Positions 46,715-56,318 are shown, numbered from the stretch's first letter. The stretch: DNA of 64,000 nt from an uncultured Bacilli bacterium (GCA_934096125.1 CAKOLB010000002.1:1-64000), one strand, 5' to 3'. Numbers and translations are program-made. Notes: generated by a model from the sequence alone, not told the origin.

Positions 46715-47314
46715 ATGGCAAGATATACGGGACCAGCTAATAAGAAATCTAGAAGACTTGGTTTTTCAACACTTGAAAATGGAACTGATTTAAAAAGACC
46801 ATATGCACCTGGACAACATGGACAATCACGTCGTCGTAAACTTAGTGAATATGGTATTCAGTTACAAGAAAAACAAAAGGTAAGAATTCTTTATGGATTA
46901 AACGAAAAACAATTCAGAAAAGTATTTGATAAAGCTTCTAAGATGCATGGTATTGCTGGGGAAAATTTACTTATCCTTCTTGAATCTAGACTTGATAACC
47001 TAGTTTATCGTTTAGGAATGGCAAGAACTAGAAGAAGTGCAAGACAAATTGTTAATCACGGGCATATCTTAGTTAATGGTAAAAAGGTTAATATTCCTTC
47101 ATATACTGTTAAAGTTGGAGATGTAATTTCTGTTAAAGAAAATTCACTTAACCATCCAGCTATTAAGGATGCTTTAGAACAAAAAAAGGTTGTACCTGCT
47201 TATCTAGAAATGGATGTTAAAAGTTTATCTGGTAAGTATGTAAGATTCCCTGAAAGAAGTGAACTTAATTCAGAGATTAATGAACAACTTATTGTTGAAT
47301 TTTACAACAGATAA
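46715..47314 (+). CDS. rpsD: 30S ribosomal protein uS4
   Basis: The product has 199 residues, starting [16 protein letters not shown]. The S4 RNA-binding domain has [20 protein letters not shown], then [16 protein letters not shown]. The ATG at 46715 with AAAGGAG is chosen over an upstream in-frame ATG that lacks a site. It is an early 30S assembly protein and likely binds its own leader. Confidence 0.96.
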   Translation: MARYTGPANKKSRRLGFSTLENGTDLKRPYAPGQHGQSRRRKLSEYGIQLQEKQKVRILYGLNEKQFRKVFDKASKMHGIAGENLLILLESRLDNLVYRLGMARTRRSARQIVNHGHILVNGKKVNIPSYTVKVGDVISVKENSLNHPAIKDALEQKKVVPAYLEMDVKSLSGKYVRFPERSELNSEINEQLIVEFYNR

Positions 47315-47319
47315 TATTA

Positions 47320-47348
47320 AAACCAAGGTGTTTAGTCTTGGTTTTTTT
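47320..47348. terminator. Bidirectional terminator between rpsD and the M16 gene
   Basis: Arms AAACCAAG and CTTGGTTT are followed by T-runs on both strands. It ends rpsD on the plus strand and also covers the stop of the convergent M16 peptidase gene. Confidence 0.8.
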
Positions 47349-48615
47349 GTGGTTTGAAAATAGTTATATTCTTATTATCTAAATCAATTAAATCAATAAT
47401 GCTTTCTAAATCGCTTAAAGTAATACTTTCTATTCTATCTTTCATGTCGGTTATTATTTTACCTTCATTTATTAAGTTATCTTGCAGGGAGGTATTAACT
47501 GTTTCAATATTTTCAAATTGCAATATCAAACTGGCAATACCAGCATTTCTTTTCCGAAGATAATCTTCCTTTGTTACCTTTAGATTATGAAATGTCTTAT
47601 CTATTTGCCCTACTACCTCATCAATATAGTCAGTTGAGGCTGTAACACTTAGAACTAAAAAGTCATCGTATATATCTGTGCTAGCATACATTGATGTGAT
47701 TAAGTTCTTTTGCATTAAATTATCTCTTAATGTGCTTGTTCCCCCAAAATTAATGTTCATGATTAAGTTTGATAATAACTTTATTTCATAATAAGAAATA
47801 TTTGAAAATTTATTTAAGTCTAGCTTTACTTGATATTTTATCCGAGGATAGCTAATATTTAAAAACTCTTCTTCATATTCTTTGGCAACCTTTTGGGGTT
47901 CATGTTCCTTGATAATAATAGGATTTTCATATTCATTAAATGTTTTTTCCGATAATGTTTCTTCGGCTACTTTTGCCATTTCATAGGGATTAAAGTTACC
48001 AGTGATTATTAAAAACATATTTTCGGGATGATAAAATGTATCATAGACTAAATTTAAATCAGCTACAGTTATCTTTTCAATTTCTTCTTTAGTTCCAGTG
48101 ATATAATCTTTATATTTCAGCTTAGAAAATATATTTGAAAGGGATTTGAAAAAGCAAATTGTATAAGGGTCATCTTGCCCCATAGCTGCTTCCTCGATTA
48201 TAATTCCCCGCTCTTTATTAACAAGTTTTTTCGTAAAAAAAGGATTATAAACAAAGTCTAATAAAAGACGTAAATTTTCACATTTGTTTTCGGTTGCAAA
48301 AACAATGTATGATGTATACTTGAATGTTGTAAAAGCATTGGCATCTCCTCCTAGTTTTAGAAATTCATCATGGGCGGTGGTATTTTCATCAATGTTAAAT
48401 TTAACGTGTTCTAGATAGTGAGCTGTTCCATCTGGGACAGTAAAAGATTTCTTGCCCTTTTTAAAACTGGTATGAACTGAGCCATAACGAACAGATAAGC
48501 TGGCATGCATACTTTTAATTTTTTCATTTATCCACATATAAACTGGCAATCCAGTCTTAGTTTTATAGTAGTATATTTTTTCATTTAAACCTACTAAATT
48601 CAATTCTTCAAGCAT
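47332..48615 (-). CDS. M16-family zinc peptidase (YmfH-like, active subunit)
   Basis: The product has 427 residues. The inverted zinc motif HYLEH lies near residue 67, with the distal Glu in ERGIIIEEAAMGQD. GTAHYLEHVKF and GGDANAFTTFKYT fit the B. subtilis YmfH group. Its ATG overlaps the stop of the upstream M16 paralog by one base, so the two probably form one heterodimeric peptidase. The substrate is unknown. Confidence 0.87.
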   Translation of the reverse strand: MLEELNLVGLNEKIYYYKTKTGLPVYMWINEKIKSMHASLSVRYGSVHTSFKKGKKSFTVPDGTAHYLEHVKFNIDENTTAHDEFLKLGGDANAFTTFKYTSYIVFATENKCENLRLLLDFVYNPFFTKKLVNKERGIIIEEAAMGQDDPYTICFFKSLSNIFSKLKYKDYITGTKEEIEKITVADLNLVYDTFYHPENMFLIITGNFNPYEMAKVAEETLSEKTFNEYENPIIIKEHEPQKVAKEYEEEFLNISYPRIKYQVKLDLNKFSNISYYEIKLLSNLIMNINFGGTSTLRDNLMQKNLITSMYASTDIYDDFLVLSVTASTDYIDEVVGQIDKTFHNLKVTKEDYLRKRNAGIASLILQFENIETVNTSLQDNLINEGKIITDMKDRIESITLSDLESIIDLIDLDNKNITIFKPQKNQD

Positions 48616-49877
48616 TAGTTTTCCCTCCCTTCTAATACTAATATGGTGTTAAGTTTTATTTTCTTACTTATATTAACAACGTTTTCTAAAGTTACTTCTC
48701 CAAATAGTTCTTGTCTTTTTTCAACTAGCGGAAGACCGGCGTAAACATTAAAAATATAGTTATCAAGAAGGGATATTTGATTATCACAGACAAAGTCGAG
48801 AGCTATTTGCATATTCTTTTTAGCTTCTTCTAAAGCATCCTCGGTAAACTCTCCCCTTTGCATTTCTTTTAAAGACTTTTTAACTAAGCTTATCGCTTTT
48901 TCAACATTCTTACTCTCAAGAGATACTTGAATTAAAAGAAGTTTATCATATTTTAAATACATACTACTTACGGCATAGCACATGCTATTTTTCTCCCGCA
49001 GGTTTTGATATAAAACAGAGTTTAATCCCCCACTTCCAAAGAGGTAGTTGAATACATTCATGTAAATATCACGGTCTAAGTTTTCCGTATTATCAACATT
49101 ATAAAGCATGACCAGGCTAGCTTGGACATTATCACTTTTTTCAGTATACACCTTCTCTTTTTTTACCGGCTCGTTATTAACAAGTAAATCTAGTTTTGTT
49201 TCATTAATAACGCGGAGAGAAAAGTTTTCCTTAAATAATGATACTAAATGGTCCATGTCAAAGTCCCCGATTATGAAAACGTCACAGGTAAAGTCTTTAA
49301 ATAAACTTTGATATGCTTTATAAAGAGTACTAGGAGTTACTTTATCAATATCTTCATGCGAACCTAAAAGTGTATAAGAACTTGCACTTTCTCCAAGGTA
49401 ACTTAAAGCCTTTCTAATACTCCACTTAGCAGGATTTTCCTTTAAACTGTCTATTTCCCTGTGAAGTTTATCTTTGATAAAGTTATATGTTTTTAAATCA
49501 AATTCTTCATTAGTAACATTTGGATTATGGATAACTTCCATTAATAATTTAATGATATTTTCTAAATAATTATCATCTTTTATATAGCTTGGATTAATAA
49601 AATCTAGTATAAAAGAAAAATTTAAACATGTACCTGTTCTAGAAGTTTGGGCATTGATGCTTGCTAAATAAAGTTTTTCAAACTCCACCACTAAATCTTT
49701 TTTGCTTGGATATTTTTTAGTACTTTCACTTAACATATCAGCTAAAAAGGTATAAAGAGGAAGGCTTTCTCGAGTAGCCTTTTTTCGAAATATCACTTCC
49801 ATGTGAGCAGTTTTAAATTTATCAGTTTTAATCGTGTACACTTTATAGCATCCTGCTGCATAAGTTTTCTTAATCAT
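48615..49877 (-). CDS. M16-family non-catalytic subunit (YmfF-like)
   Basis: The product has 420 residues with the M16 fold but no HxxEH motif: the corresponding place reads LADMLSESTKKYPSKKDL. As in B. subtilis ymfF-ymfH, it is the inactive partner encoded just before the active one. SDNVQASLVMLYN and NSVLYQNLREKNSMCYAVSS are conserved blocks. The TAATG junctions on both sides place it in one operon with ymfH and the HD hydrolase gene. Confidence 0.82.
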   Translation of the reverse strand: MIKKTYAAGCYKVYTIKTDKFKTAHMEVIFRKKATRESLPLYTFLADMLSESTKKYPSKKDLVVEFEKLYLASINAQTSRTGTCLNFSFILDFINPSYIKDDNYLENIIKLLMEVIHNPNVTNEEFDLKTYNFIKDKLHREIDSLKENPAKWSIRKALSYLGESASSYTLLGSHEDIDKVTPSTLYKAYQSLFKDFTCDVFIIGDFDMDHLVSLFKENFSLRVINETKLDLLVNNEPVKKEKVYTEKSDNVQASLVMLYNVDNTENLDRDIYMNVFNYLFGSGGLNSVLYQNLREKNSMCYAVSSMYLKYDKLLLIQVSLESKNVEKAISLVKKSLKEMQRGEFTEDALEEAKKNMQIALDFVCDNQISLLDNYIFNVYAGLPLVEKRQELFGEVTLENVVNISKKIKLNTILVLEGREN

Positions 49878-50977
49878 TTTTCCACCTCACCTTTAGTATG
49901 GCTTTTATTTATAATTTTATTATATTCTTTTAAGGCATAATCATCCGTCATTCCAGCGATATAATCTAGTACTATTCTTTCAGGAGTATTTTCTTTTTGG
50001 TACTTTTTAGACATATTATTTAAGTAAGAGCTTATAATTGTACTGTTTTGATTATTATTTTTAACATCTTCAAGGCAGCGATTAAATAAGTCATTAAATA
50101 GCTTTTTTATATTTTCTTTTTCTTTTTTTGTATAAGCTTTATAATAAATATTTTCATAGTTAAAAGCTTTAAGTGTTTCAACGGCATCATAAACATCAGA
50201 GCTTAAAGAGATATAATTTTTGCCTAGACTATTTTTTATGCAGTCATCCATGATTGTTTTGACAATTTCTTCATTACTTGTTCCTAATACTTTTTTAACA
50301 ATATCTGGTATGTCATCAAAGGTAACTAAATTCATTCGCATAGCATCTTCAATATCTCGTCCTAAATAAGATATTAAATCACTAATTCGAACTACACATC
50401 CCTCTAAAGTCATAGGGACAAGTGATTTATTTACACTTTCATCTTGATAAGATGCTAGATATTCTTCTTTAAATTTCTCTTTAGTTTTACTTTTATAGGT
50501 ATACTTTTCTTTAGCTATCTCGCCATTATGGCACATAATTGCATCTAAACACTGCAGGGTAATATTTTTACCTTTGCCGTGATCTTCAAGCGTCGTTAAA
50601 ATTCTAACACTTTGAATATTATGATTAAAATACCCTTCTTTATTTTTTAAAGATATTTCATTTAAAATAGTTTCTCCTACGTGACCAAAAGGAGTATGGC
50701 CAAGGTCGTGTCCTAAAGCTGCAGCTTCAATTAAATCCTCATTAAGTCCAAGACTGCGCCCGATAGTTCTAGCAATTTTACTCACATATAAAACATGAGT
50801 CATTCTTTTCGTTAAATGGTCATTATCTTTGAAACTAAAAACTTGAGTTTTATCTAAATATCTTAGAAAAGCTAAGCTATAAAGTATTTCGTCAGTATCT
50901 TCGAAAAAGGGATTAGGGCTTAATTTTACCTTTTTAAAATATAAAGCATCTTTGTTCTTGCAAGTATATTTATTCAT
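49874..50977 (-). CDS. dGTPase-like HD-domain hydrolase
   Basis: The product has 367 residues. It shows the dGTP triphosphohydrolase pattern: FLRYLDKTQVF near the start, then RMTHVLYVSKIARTIGRSLG, GHDLGHTPFGHVGE with the metal HD pair, and ISDLISYLGRDIEDAMR. The family cleaves dNTPs to nucleoside and triphosphate; the exact substrate is not predictable. The stop overlaps the M16 start by 4 bases. Confidence 0.87.
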   Translation of the reverse strand: MNKYTCKNKDALYFKKVKLSPNPFFEDTDEILYSLAFLRYLDKTQVFSFKDNDHLTKRMTHVLYVSKIARTIGRSLGLNEDLIEAAALGHDLGHTPFGHVGETILNEISLKNKEGYFNHNIQSVRILTTLEDHGKGKNITLQCLDAIMCHNGEIAKEKYTYKSKTKEKFKEEYLASYQDESVNKSLVPMTLEGCVVRISDLISYLGRDIEDAMRMNLVTFDDIPDIVKKVLGTSNEEIVKTIMDDCIKNSLGKNYISLSSDVYDAVETLKAFNYENIYYKAYTKKEKENIKKLFNDLFNRCLEDVKNNNQNSTIISSYLNNMSKKYQKENTPERIVLDYIAGMTDDYALKEYNKIINKSHTKGEVEK

Positions 50978-50980
50978 AGA

Positions 50981-51757
50981 TTATTTACCTACCATGTATC
51001 CACAATGAATACATAGATTTTCCTTTCTTTTTTTATTTTTAAAGCCTTCTTGCATATTCTTAGCCCTCGGACTTTCTAAAACTTTATTTAAATCATCTTC
51101 ATAAATATTTCCAAGAGTTATATCTCCTTTACTATCTAGGCAGCATGGGACGATACTTCCATCGACCAAAATAGCTATGTGGTCTTTTAAAGCATAACAT
51201 GCGCCACTTTCATTATGTAAATTGTTGTTTAAATCAGGCCAAATGAAGTTTTTGTCCATGTCCCAAAATACATTATCTGAAAGCTTATGTGATCCAGTAA
51301 TTTGCCAATGATATTTTTCTTCTAAAGCTTTAATAACTACTGGACTTTTAGTAGTCCATAACCGGTAGTTGATAAAGGTGTGCTTTTTAAGTTTATCGGT
51401 AGCTGCAAATATTTCTCCTAGCTTAAGGCGTGCTTTTTCATCATCATAACTATGAAGAGAGATATTTATTTGTCTTATGTTTTTATTATTTCTAATCAAA
51501 GAAAGAAAATAGCCATTGGTTGTAACATTTACATAAAAGTCTTGGCTGGCATAATCAATAAACTTATTTATCTCTGGGTGCATAAGAGGCTCGCCTAAAA
51601 CATGAAGATAAATGTATTTAGTGTGGCCTTTTATTTTTTTTAGTATCTTTTGAAAATTATCAAAAGTCATGTTTTGGGATTTCCTTGAGTTCTTAATGCA
51701 AAAGTGGCAATTAAAATTACAATTATTAGTTATTTCAATATATATTTTTTTTAGCAT
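50981..51757 (-). CDS. Radical SAM/SPASM-domain protein
   Basis: The product has 258 residues. The N-terminal CNFNCHFC (CX3CX2C) binds the [4Fe-4S]-SAM cluster. YLHVLGEPLMHPEI and VTTNGYF follow the usual barrel pattern. The C-terminus (VDGSIVPCCLDSKGDITLGN, then CIHCGY) is a SPASM-type auxiliary cluster site. SPASM enzymes often modify peptides or proteins, but no precursor peptide is seen nearby. It starts at the stop of the small membrane gene 51757-51978. Confidence 0.85.
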   Translation of the reverse strand: MLKKIYIEITNNCNFNCHFCIKNSRKSQNMTFDNFQKILKKIKGHTKYIYLHVLGEPLMHPEINKFIDYASQDFYVNVTTNGYFLSLIRNNKNIRQINISLHSYDDEKARLKLGEIFAATDKLKKHTFINYRLWTTKSPVVIKALEEKYHWQITGSHKLSDNVFWDMDKNFIWPDLNNNLHNESGACYALKDHIAILVDGSIVPCCLDSKGDITLGNIYEDDLNKVLESPRAKNMQEGFKNKKRKENLCIHCGYMVGK

Positions 51758-51978
51758 TAAAATATCAATATATCAATTTTAGTCATCAAGTCCACTTTAA
51801 TGCCCCAAAGTTTTAAAATTCTAATGATACTTCCCACGATTAAATAAATACTAAAAAGGCAGATAAAAAGACCAAAAGCCCCATCGATACGCATGATAAA
51901 ACATTCAAAGAACAAAAGAACTATTGCACAAAACAATAATAAAATATAACTTTTTATATTTGCTTTTATATTAATCAC
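51757..51978 (-). CDS. Small membrane protein, unknown
   Basis: The product has 73 residues with two hydrophobic segments (about 10-28 and 31-55). Its stop overlaps the start of the radical SAM gene by one base, so the two are co-translated. No family is recognised. Confidence 0.45.
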   Translation of the reverse strand: MINIKANIKSYILLLFCAIVLLFFECFIMRIDGAFGLFICLFSIYLIVGSIIRILKLWGIKVDLMTKIDILIF

Positions 51979-52178
51979 CCACTTTTCTTCATTTTAGCAC
52001 CCTTTAGCTTTTTTGTAAAACTAAATTTTAATAGCAAAGATAGAGATAAATATCATGGTTTTAAGATATTTATATTACGACTTAGAAATATAATATTAAA
52101 AATTAAAAGTATGATAAAATTATATTAATTATTAACAGATTGGGCAGATGCATCTGACTAACTACGAAAGGAGAAATT

Positions 52179-52202
52179 ATGTTAGAAAATAAAATATTTT
52201 GA
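52179..52202 (+). other. Seven-codon reading frame with strong ribosome site
   Basis: AAAGGAG precedes ATG 52179, and the frame (MLENKIF) stops at TGA 52202. Upstream, CAGATGCATCTG is a perfect 12-base palindrome at 52145-52156. This may be a leader peptide or the start of a deleted gene. The rest of the 250-base space between 51979 and 52234 is A+T-rich with nothing else recognised. Confidence 0.25.
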
Positions 52203-52208
52203 TAAAAA

Positions 52209-52239
52209 AAGTAATACCCTAGTCTTTAGAGTATTACTT
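52209..52239 (-). terminator. Terminator of the gene 52234-52983
   Basis: Arms AAGTAATAC and GTATTACTT enclose 13 bases and overlap the stop codon. Seven T follow on the minus strand. Confidence 0.75.
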
Positions 52240-52983
52240 ATTAATTTTGTATGTTTCTCCCGTGAAGTTGCTAAAATCTATCGCCTGTGTATCCTCTTTT
52301 TTTGGCTTTGTTTCTTCATTTAACTGAGGTAAATCTAGAACTTCCTCTTCATCATCTAGAATAGTAAATAAGCTAGATTGATTGTTTTCTTTAGCTTTGT
52401 TATCAGCTTCACTGTTTACGTAAACTGAGCTGAAAACTGAACTTGGTTTATAAGTTGGCTTATCCTCTTTTACTTCATCTTTAATATCAGGTATATCAAT
52501 TGAATTAAATTCTTTTTTTATGTTGTCAAGCTCGCTTAAGTCAGTGATTAAAGTGCTATCATCTTCATCATCAAGCATTGGCATTTTATTAAATTCTTCA
52601 AAGTTAATCGGCTTATTGTCTTCTTCTGTTAAATGAGGTTTAACTGGTTCTTCTGCAGGGGCTTCATTTTGCATAGCCATATTTACTTCCGTGCTTAAGT
52701 TTGGCATAAACTCCGTAATATTAACATTTTCATCTGCTTTAGTCTCGGGAACTTTTACTTCATCCCTCGCTTGTTCTTTTACTTCAATTTTAGCAGGCGA
52801 AGTATCTTCTTCTTTAAAAGCTTCAACCTCTAACTTTTGAAGTCTTTTCGTCTCTTCTAACTTTTGGTCTTTTTTACCGAAAAGAAGAACAACAACAAAT
52901 AAGATAATAAGAATTACCAAAGCTATGGTTAAATAGATAGTAAAGTTATCATTTTTATATAAATCATATAGAAAATCAATCAT
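52234..52983 (-). CDS. Membrane-anchored acidic, probably disordered protein
   Basis: The product has 249 residues. One membrane segment (about 15-37) is followed by about 210 residues rich in Glu, Asp, Lys and Pro with no obvious fold. Short repeated acidic patches (DDEDDST, LDDEEEVLDLP) could be docking motifs for a cytosolic partner. No family is recognised. It is monocistronic, upstream of yneF on the opposite side of a 100-base gap. Confidence 0.55.
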   Translation of the reverse strand: MIDFLYDLYKNDNFTIYLTIALVILIILFVVVLLFGKKDQKLEETKRLQKLEVEAFKEEDTSPAKIEVKEQARDEVKVPETKADENVNITEFMPNLSTEVNMAMQNEAPAEEPVKPHLTEEDNKPINFEEFNKMPMLDDEDDSTLITDLSELDNIKKEFNSIDIPDIKDEVKEDKPTYKPSSVFSSVYVNSEADNKAKENNQSSLFTILDDEEEVLDLPQLNEETKPKKEDTQAIDFSNFTGETYKINK

Positions 52984-53083
52984 GTAGACACCTCTTTTAT
53001 TCTATATGTCAATTTTAACAAAATATGAAATAAAAGTAAATAGCATTTGACATTTATTTACAAGCATGAAAAAAATAGACTAT

Positions 53084-53293
53084 TTATTTAAATCTATTCA
53101 TTTGTTGCATTACTTGTTTTATTTGTTTTTGACTTGGCTTTCTGCCCATTTGAGACATCATCACTTCAATCATCTTTTCATTAATTGGGGGATTTTCGTT
53201 TAACATTTTTTTCATGAAAAATCTGGCTAAAAGAAAACCGATGACAAGGCCAATGATAATGCCAATAATTAGGTATAGTATTAGTTTACCCAT
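53084..53293 (-). CDS. yneF: YneF-family (UPF0154) small membrane protein
   Basis: The product has 69 residues. One membrane helix is followed by FFMKKMLNENPPINEKMI and MMSQMGRKPSQKQIKQVM, diagnostic of YneF. The start is ATG 53293 behind GGGAG. It lies downstream of sirA and tkt, the same order as in B. subtilis. Its function is unknown. Confidence 0.88.
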   Translation of the reverse strand: MGKLILYLIIGIIIGLVIGFLLARFFMKKMLNENPPINEKMIEVMMSQMGRKPSQKQIKQVMQQMNRFK

Positions 53294-53319
53294 ATTTATC
53301 ACTCCCTAAGTTAATTTTA

Positions 53320-53736
53320 CTATAAACAAGCTAACTTCTCAAGCCAAAAGTAGTCTTTTGCTTCAAAATCACAAGCAAAAAGATTTTCATCGCACAAGAA
53401 TTTACAAATATTTTTGGTTAAAACGTTAGTCTTCAAAAGAATGTGAGAGTTTTTTACTGTAATGACTGTATTTTCTTCCCGATACTTATTGATTATCTTA
53501 TGAATGTCCCCACTTTTAATGTAAAAATCGTTATTTTTATTCTTTTCATAAATTAGTTTATTGTATTTTAGTTTATCTATTGGCACAATGATTTGGTCAA
53601 GTAAATCTTTGCCAAGATTAATATTTGCTTTATCAAGATAATAAATATCTTCCAAAGACTTAAATAAATTGTGTGGACTTTCCTTTAAAAGGATTGCCAT
53701 TTCCTTGCTAATTTTAAATATATAAAATGTTCTCAT
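53320..53736 (-). CDS. sirA: Sporulation inhibitor of replication SirA
   Basis: In B. subtilis SirA binds DnaA domain I and blocks new replication rounds when sporulation begins. This protein has 138 residues against 148. Shared features are the RTFYIFKISKEMA start, the central IIVPIDKL stretch (QPIPILHM-like) and the end CDFEAKDYFWLEK (AMDFNSKRYGWLN in B. subtilis). The gene order tkt-sirA-yneF supports the call. The start is ATG 53736 with GGTGA; this ATG lies in one arm of a possible hairpin (53726-53780). Confidence 0.75.
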   Translation of the reverse strand: MRTFYIFKISKEMAILLKESPHNLFKSLEDIYYLDKANINLGKDLLDQIIVPIDKLKYNKLIYEKNKNNDFYIKSGDIHKIINKYREENTVITVKNSHILLKTNVLTKNICKFLCDENLFACDFEAKDYFWLEKLACL

Positions 53737-53780
53737 TTCTTCACCCAAGTATATGATACCAAGGAGAAAACGAGAACATT
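53726..53780 (-). promoter_or_regulatory. Possible long-range hairpin hiding the sirA start
   Basis: AATGTTCTC (minus strand 53780-53772), just after the tkt stop, is exactly complementary to GAGAACATT at 53734-53726. The latter begins with the last base of the sirA start codon. Pairing would partly mask sirA initiation until ribosomes or a factor open it. The 37-base loop makes this tentative. Confidence 0.3.
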
Positions 53781-53781
53781 G

Positions 53782-55785
53782 TTAGATTGTGTCGATTAAC
53801 TCTTCATTACTTAAAAATTTAGAAATTTTGGTTAAAATACTATTCTTATCCATTTTCATGTACTTAATTACTTCTTCAGGTTTACCACTCATACCAAATT
53901 TATTAACACCGAAAATGTATTCTGGCTTGCTGGCAAATCTATTCCATATAAGAGAGCTTCCGGCTTCGATAACAAAGGTTGGAACTTCTTTGGGAAGAAG
54001 TTGTTTTTCATAGTTAGGATTTTGCTTTAAGAAAAGTTCCATACTTGGCATTGAAACAACTCTGGTATCTATTCCTAAAGTAAATAGTTCTTTTGATATT
54101 TCCATTGCTACTTCTAGTTCACTACCAGTTGCAATGATTATACCATCTAAATGATACTTTTCTTTGCGAACCATGTATGCTCCATATTTAACAAATTTGG
54201 CATTAGTATTCTTTTGACGATTTCTAACTTCTTTGCTAATAACTAAGCTAGTAGCACAGTTATTTTTTAAAATATATTCCCAAGAGCCCATGATTTCATT
54301 GATATCAGCGGGACGAAATGTTAAAAGATTAGGAATAGTTCTTAAAGCACTAAGCTGCTCTACCGGCTCATGAGTAGGTCCATCTTGGCCAACATATATT
54401 GAGTCATGGGTAAATATGTAGGTAACTGGTAAGTTCATTAGTGCGGATAATCTAATAGCTGGTTTTAAATAATCACTAAAGGATAAAAAGGTTGAACCAA
54501 AGACTTTTAGATTGGATAAAGCCATACCATTTAATATTGCTCCCATGGCATGCTCCCGAACACCAAAATAAATATTTTTACCAAGCGGATTTTTACTGCT
54601 TTGAATGGTAGATTTATCTAAAGCAGTTTTACAAGAGCTGGAAAGGTCGGCAGAACCACCAAGGAAGAAAGGACTTTTGGGAGATATTAAGTTCATGACT
54701 TTATGATTGCTATCACGAAGAGCTTCTTTGTAGTCATCACTAATTTTAAATTTACTATCATCAAAGTCAATTACAAAAGCATTTCTTTCAAGAAGATTAA
54801 GTAAATGAACAAGGCCTGTTAACTCCTCTTCTTTAACAGTCGTATACTCTTCTTTCCAAGCTGCATACTTTTTATTTACCCTTAGATTAATACTGTCTTG
54901 TAAATATTTTAAAATAGTACTAGGAATGCTGAATGCTGGTTCGGTAATTTTATATTCTTTTTTAATACTGGCAAGGTCACTTTTGGTTAGAGGTGCACCA
55001 TGCACTTTGTTAGTTCCCTCTAGTTTAGAGTCTTCACCGATTATAGTGTTACAAATAATAATTGATGGTCTTTTACTCTTTTTAGCTTTTTTGATAGCAC
55101 TACTTATCTCTTTATAATCACTACCATCTTTAACATCTATAATATTAAAATCTAAGGCTTCAAAACGAGTGTAAATATTTTCCGTAAAAGTAATATCGGT
55201 ACTACTATCAAGACTTACTTCATTATGGTCATATAAAAGTATTAACTTGTTTAAATTTTGGGTGCTAGCAAAAGATAACGCTTCATAACTAACCCCTTCC
55301 ATTAAATCACCATCACCACAAAGACAGTAAGTATAATAGTCTAAAAGTTTAGTATCATTTTTTTCTTTTTTAGCAATTGCATCTAAATATCTTTGCGCTA
55401 GAGCCATTCCAACAGCCATCCCTACGCCTTCTCCTAAAGGACCAGTGGTAACATCAACACCTGGAGTTACTTTATATTCTGGATGACCGGGAGTTAAGGA
55501 ATTTAAGTCCCGAAAATGTTTTAATTCTTCCATTTCAATATCAAAACCCATGTGATAAAGACAAGAATACAGTAAAGCCGAACCATGACCTGCTGATAAA
55601 ACAAATCTATCTCGCCCGACCCAAGTACTATTTCCAGGAACTACATTTAGATGGTCTTTGTAAAGTGCATAAATTATTGATGCTGCTCCTAAAACTATTC
55701 CTGGATGGCCACTTTTAGCTTTATCTATCATGTCTAGAGCTAAGACTTTAATACTATTTATTGCCATGTTATCCATTTTACTCAT
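53782..55785 (-). CDS. tkt: Transketolase
   Basis: A thiamine-diphosphate enzyme of the pentose phosphate pathway, 667 residues. Key blocks are SGHPGIVLGAA, GHGSALLYSCLYHMGF, the ThDP motif GDGDLMEG with downstream loop, and GVREHAMGAILNGMAL with the catalytic Glu. THDSIYVGQDGPTHEPVEQ is also present. Its length is typical. It lies directly upstream of sirA and yneF. Confidence 0.96.
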   Translation of the reverse strand: MSKMDNMAINSIKVLALDMIDKAKSGHPGIVLGAASIIYALYKDHLNVVPGNSTWVGRDRFVLSAGHGSALLYSCLYHMGFDIEMEELKHFRDLNSLTPGHPEYKVTPGVDVTTGPLGEGVGMAVGMALAQRYLDAIAKKEKNDTKLLDYYTYCLCGDGDLMEGVSYEALSFASTQNLNKLILLYDHNEVSLDSSTDITFTENIYTRFEALDFNIIDVKDGSDYKEISSAIKKAKKSKRPSIIICNTIIGEDSKLEGTNKVHGAPLTKSDLASIKKEYKITEPAFSIPSTILKYLQDSINLRVNKKYAAWKEEYTTVKEEELTGLVHLLNLLERNAFVIDFDDSKFKISDDYKEALRDSNHKVMNLISPKSPFFLGGSADLSSSCKTALDKSTIQSSKNPLGKNIYFGVREHAMGAILNGMALSNLKVFGSTFLSFSDYLKPAIRLSALMNLPVTYIFTHDSIYVGQDGPTHEPVEQLSALRTIPNLLTFRPADINEIMGSWEYILKNNCATSLVISKEVRNRQKNTNAKFVKYGAYMVRKEKYHLDGIIIATGSELEVAMEISKELFTLGIDTRVVSMPSMELFLKQNPNYEKQLLPKEVPTFVIEAGSSLIWNRFASKPEYIFGVNKFGMSGKPEEVIKYMKMDKNSILTKISKFLSNEELIDTI

Positions 55786-55899
55786 AATTAAATCACTCCT
55801 ATGCTATAAATAATAATATCATACTCTTAAAAAAATGAAAAGCGAAACAAATAATTGACTACATGTAAAGTAAGTGTTATGTTTGATTTGGTGATAATT

Positions 55900-56316
55900 A
55901 TGTTTAGGGAACTACTAGATTTACAAGGGAGGTATCCGCTTGCAGTTTTTTCACATCTTTCAGCCCTTTATATTTTGGGACTTGAAGAAGAAAAAGAGAT
56001 TATGATAACAACAGTTTATGGCTATCATAATCCAAAATTAAACTTGTATAAAGTGTTTTATGTAAAAAAAGAAGTTCTAAATTTAGGGCTGGTTAAAATA
56101 AACTTATTTGGAGGAGTTCTTAAATGCTATGATTTAGAAAGAACGGTATGTGATTTAATTCGGGGAAAGAAAATTATTAATCTTAAAAAAAAGCAGTATT
56201 TACTTAAGAAATACTTGCGAAAATGTAATAAGGAAAAATTACTTGGATATGCCAAAGTTTTAGATATGGAAAAAATTGTTGTTTGTTATCTTAAATACCT
56301 ATATGATTTTGATTAA
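55900..56316 (+). CDS. AbiEi-like type IV antitoxin domain, N-terminal HTH missing
   Basis: The product has 138 residues. FSHLSALYILGL, VYGYHNPKLNLYKVFYVKKE, LGLVKINLFGGVLKCYDLER and TVCDLIRG match the C-terminal domain of AbiEi antitoxins. The winged-helix N-terminal domain, normally about 60 residues, is absent, and no AbiEii nucleotidyltransferase toxin follows. The start is ATG 55900 with GGTGA. It is an orphan, possibly a relic of an abortive-infection locus. Confidence 0.6.
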   Translation: MFRELLDLQGRYPLAVFSHLSALYILGLEEEKEIMITTVYGYHNPKLNLYKVFYVKKEVLNLGLVKINLFGGVLKCYDLERTVCDLIRGKKIINLKKKQYLLKKYLRKCNKEKLLGYAKVLDMEKIVVCYLKYLYDFD

Positions 56317-56318
56317 GG

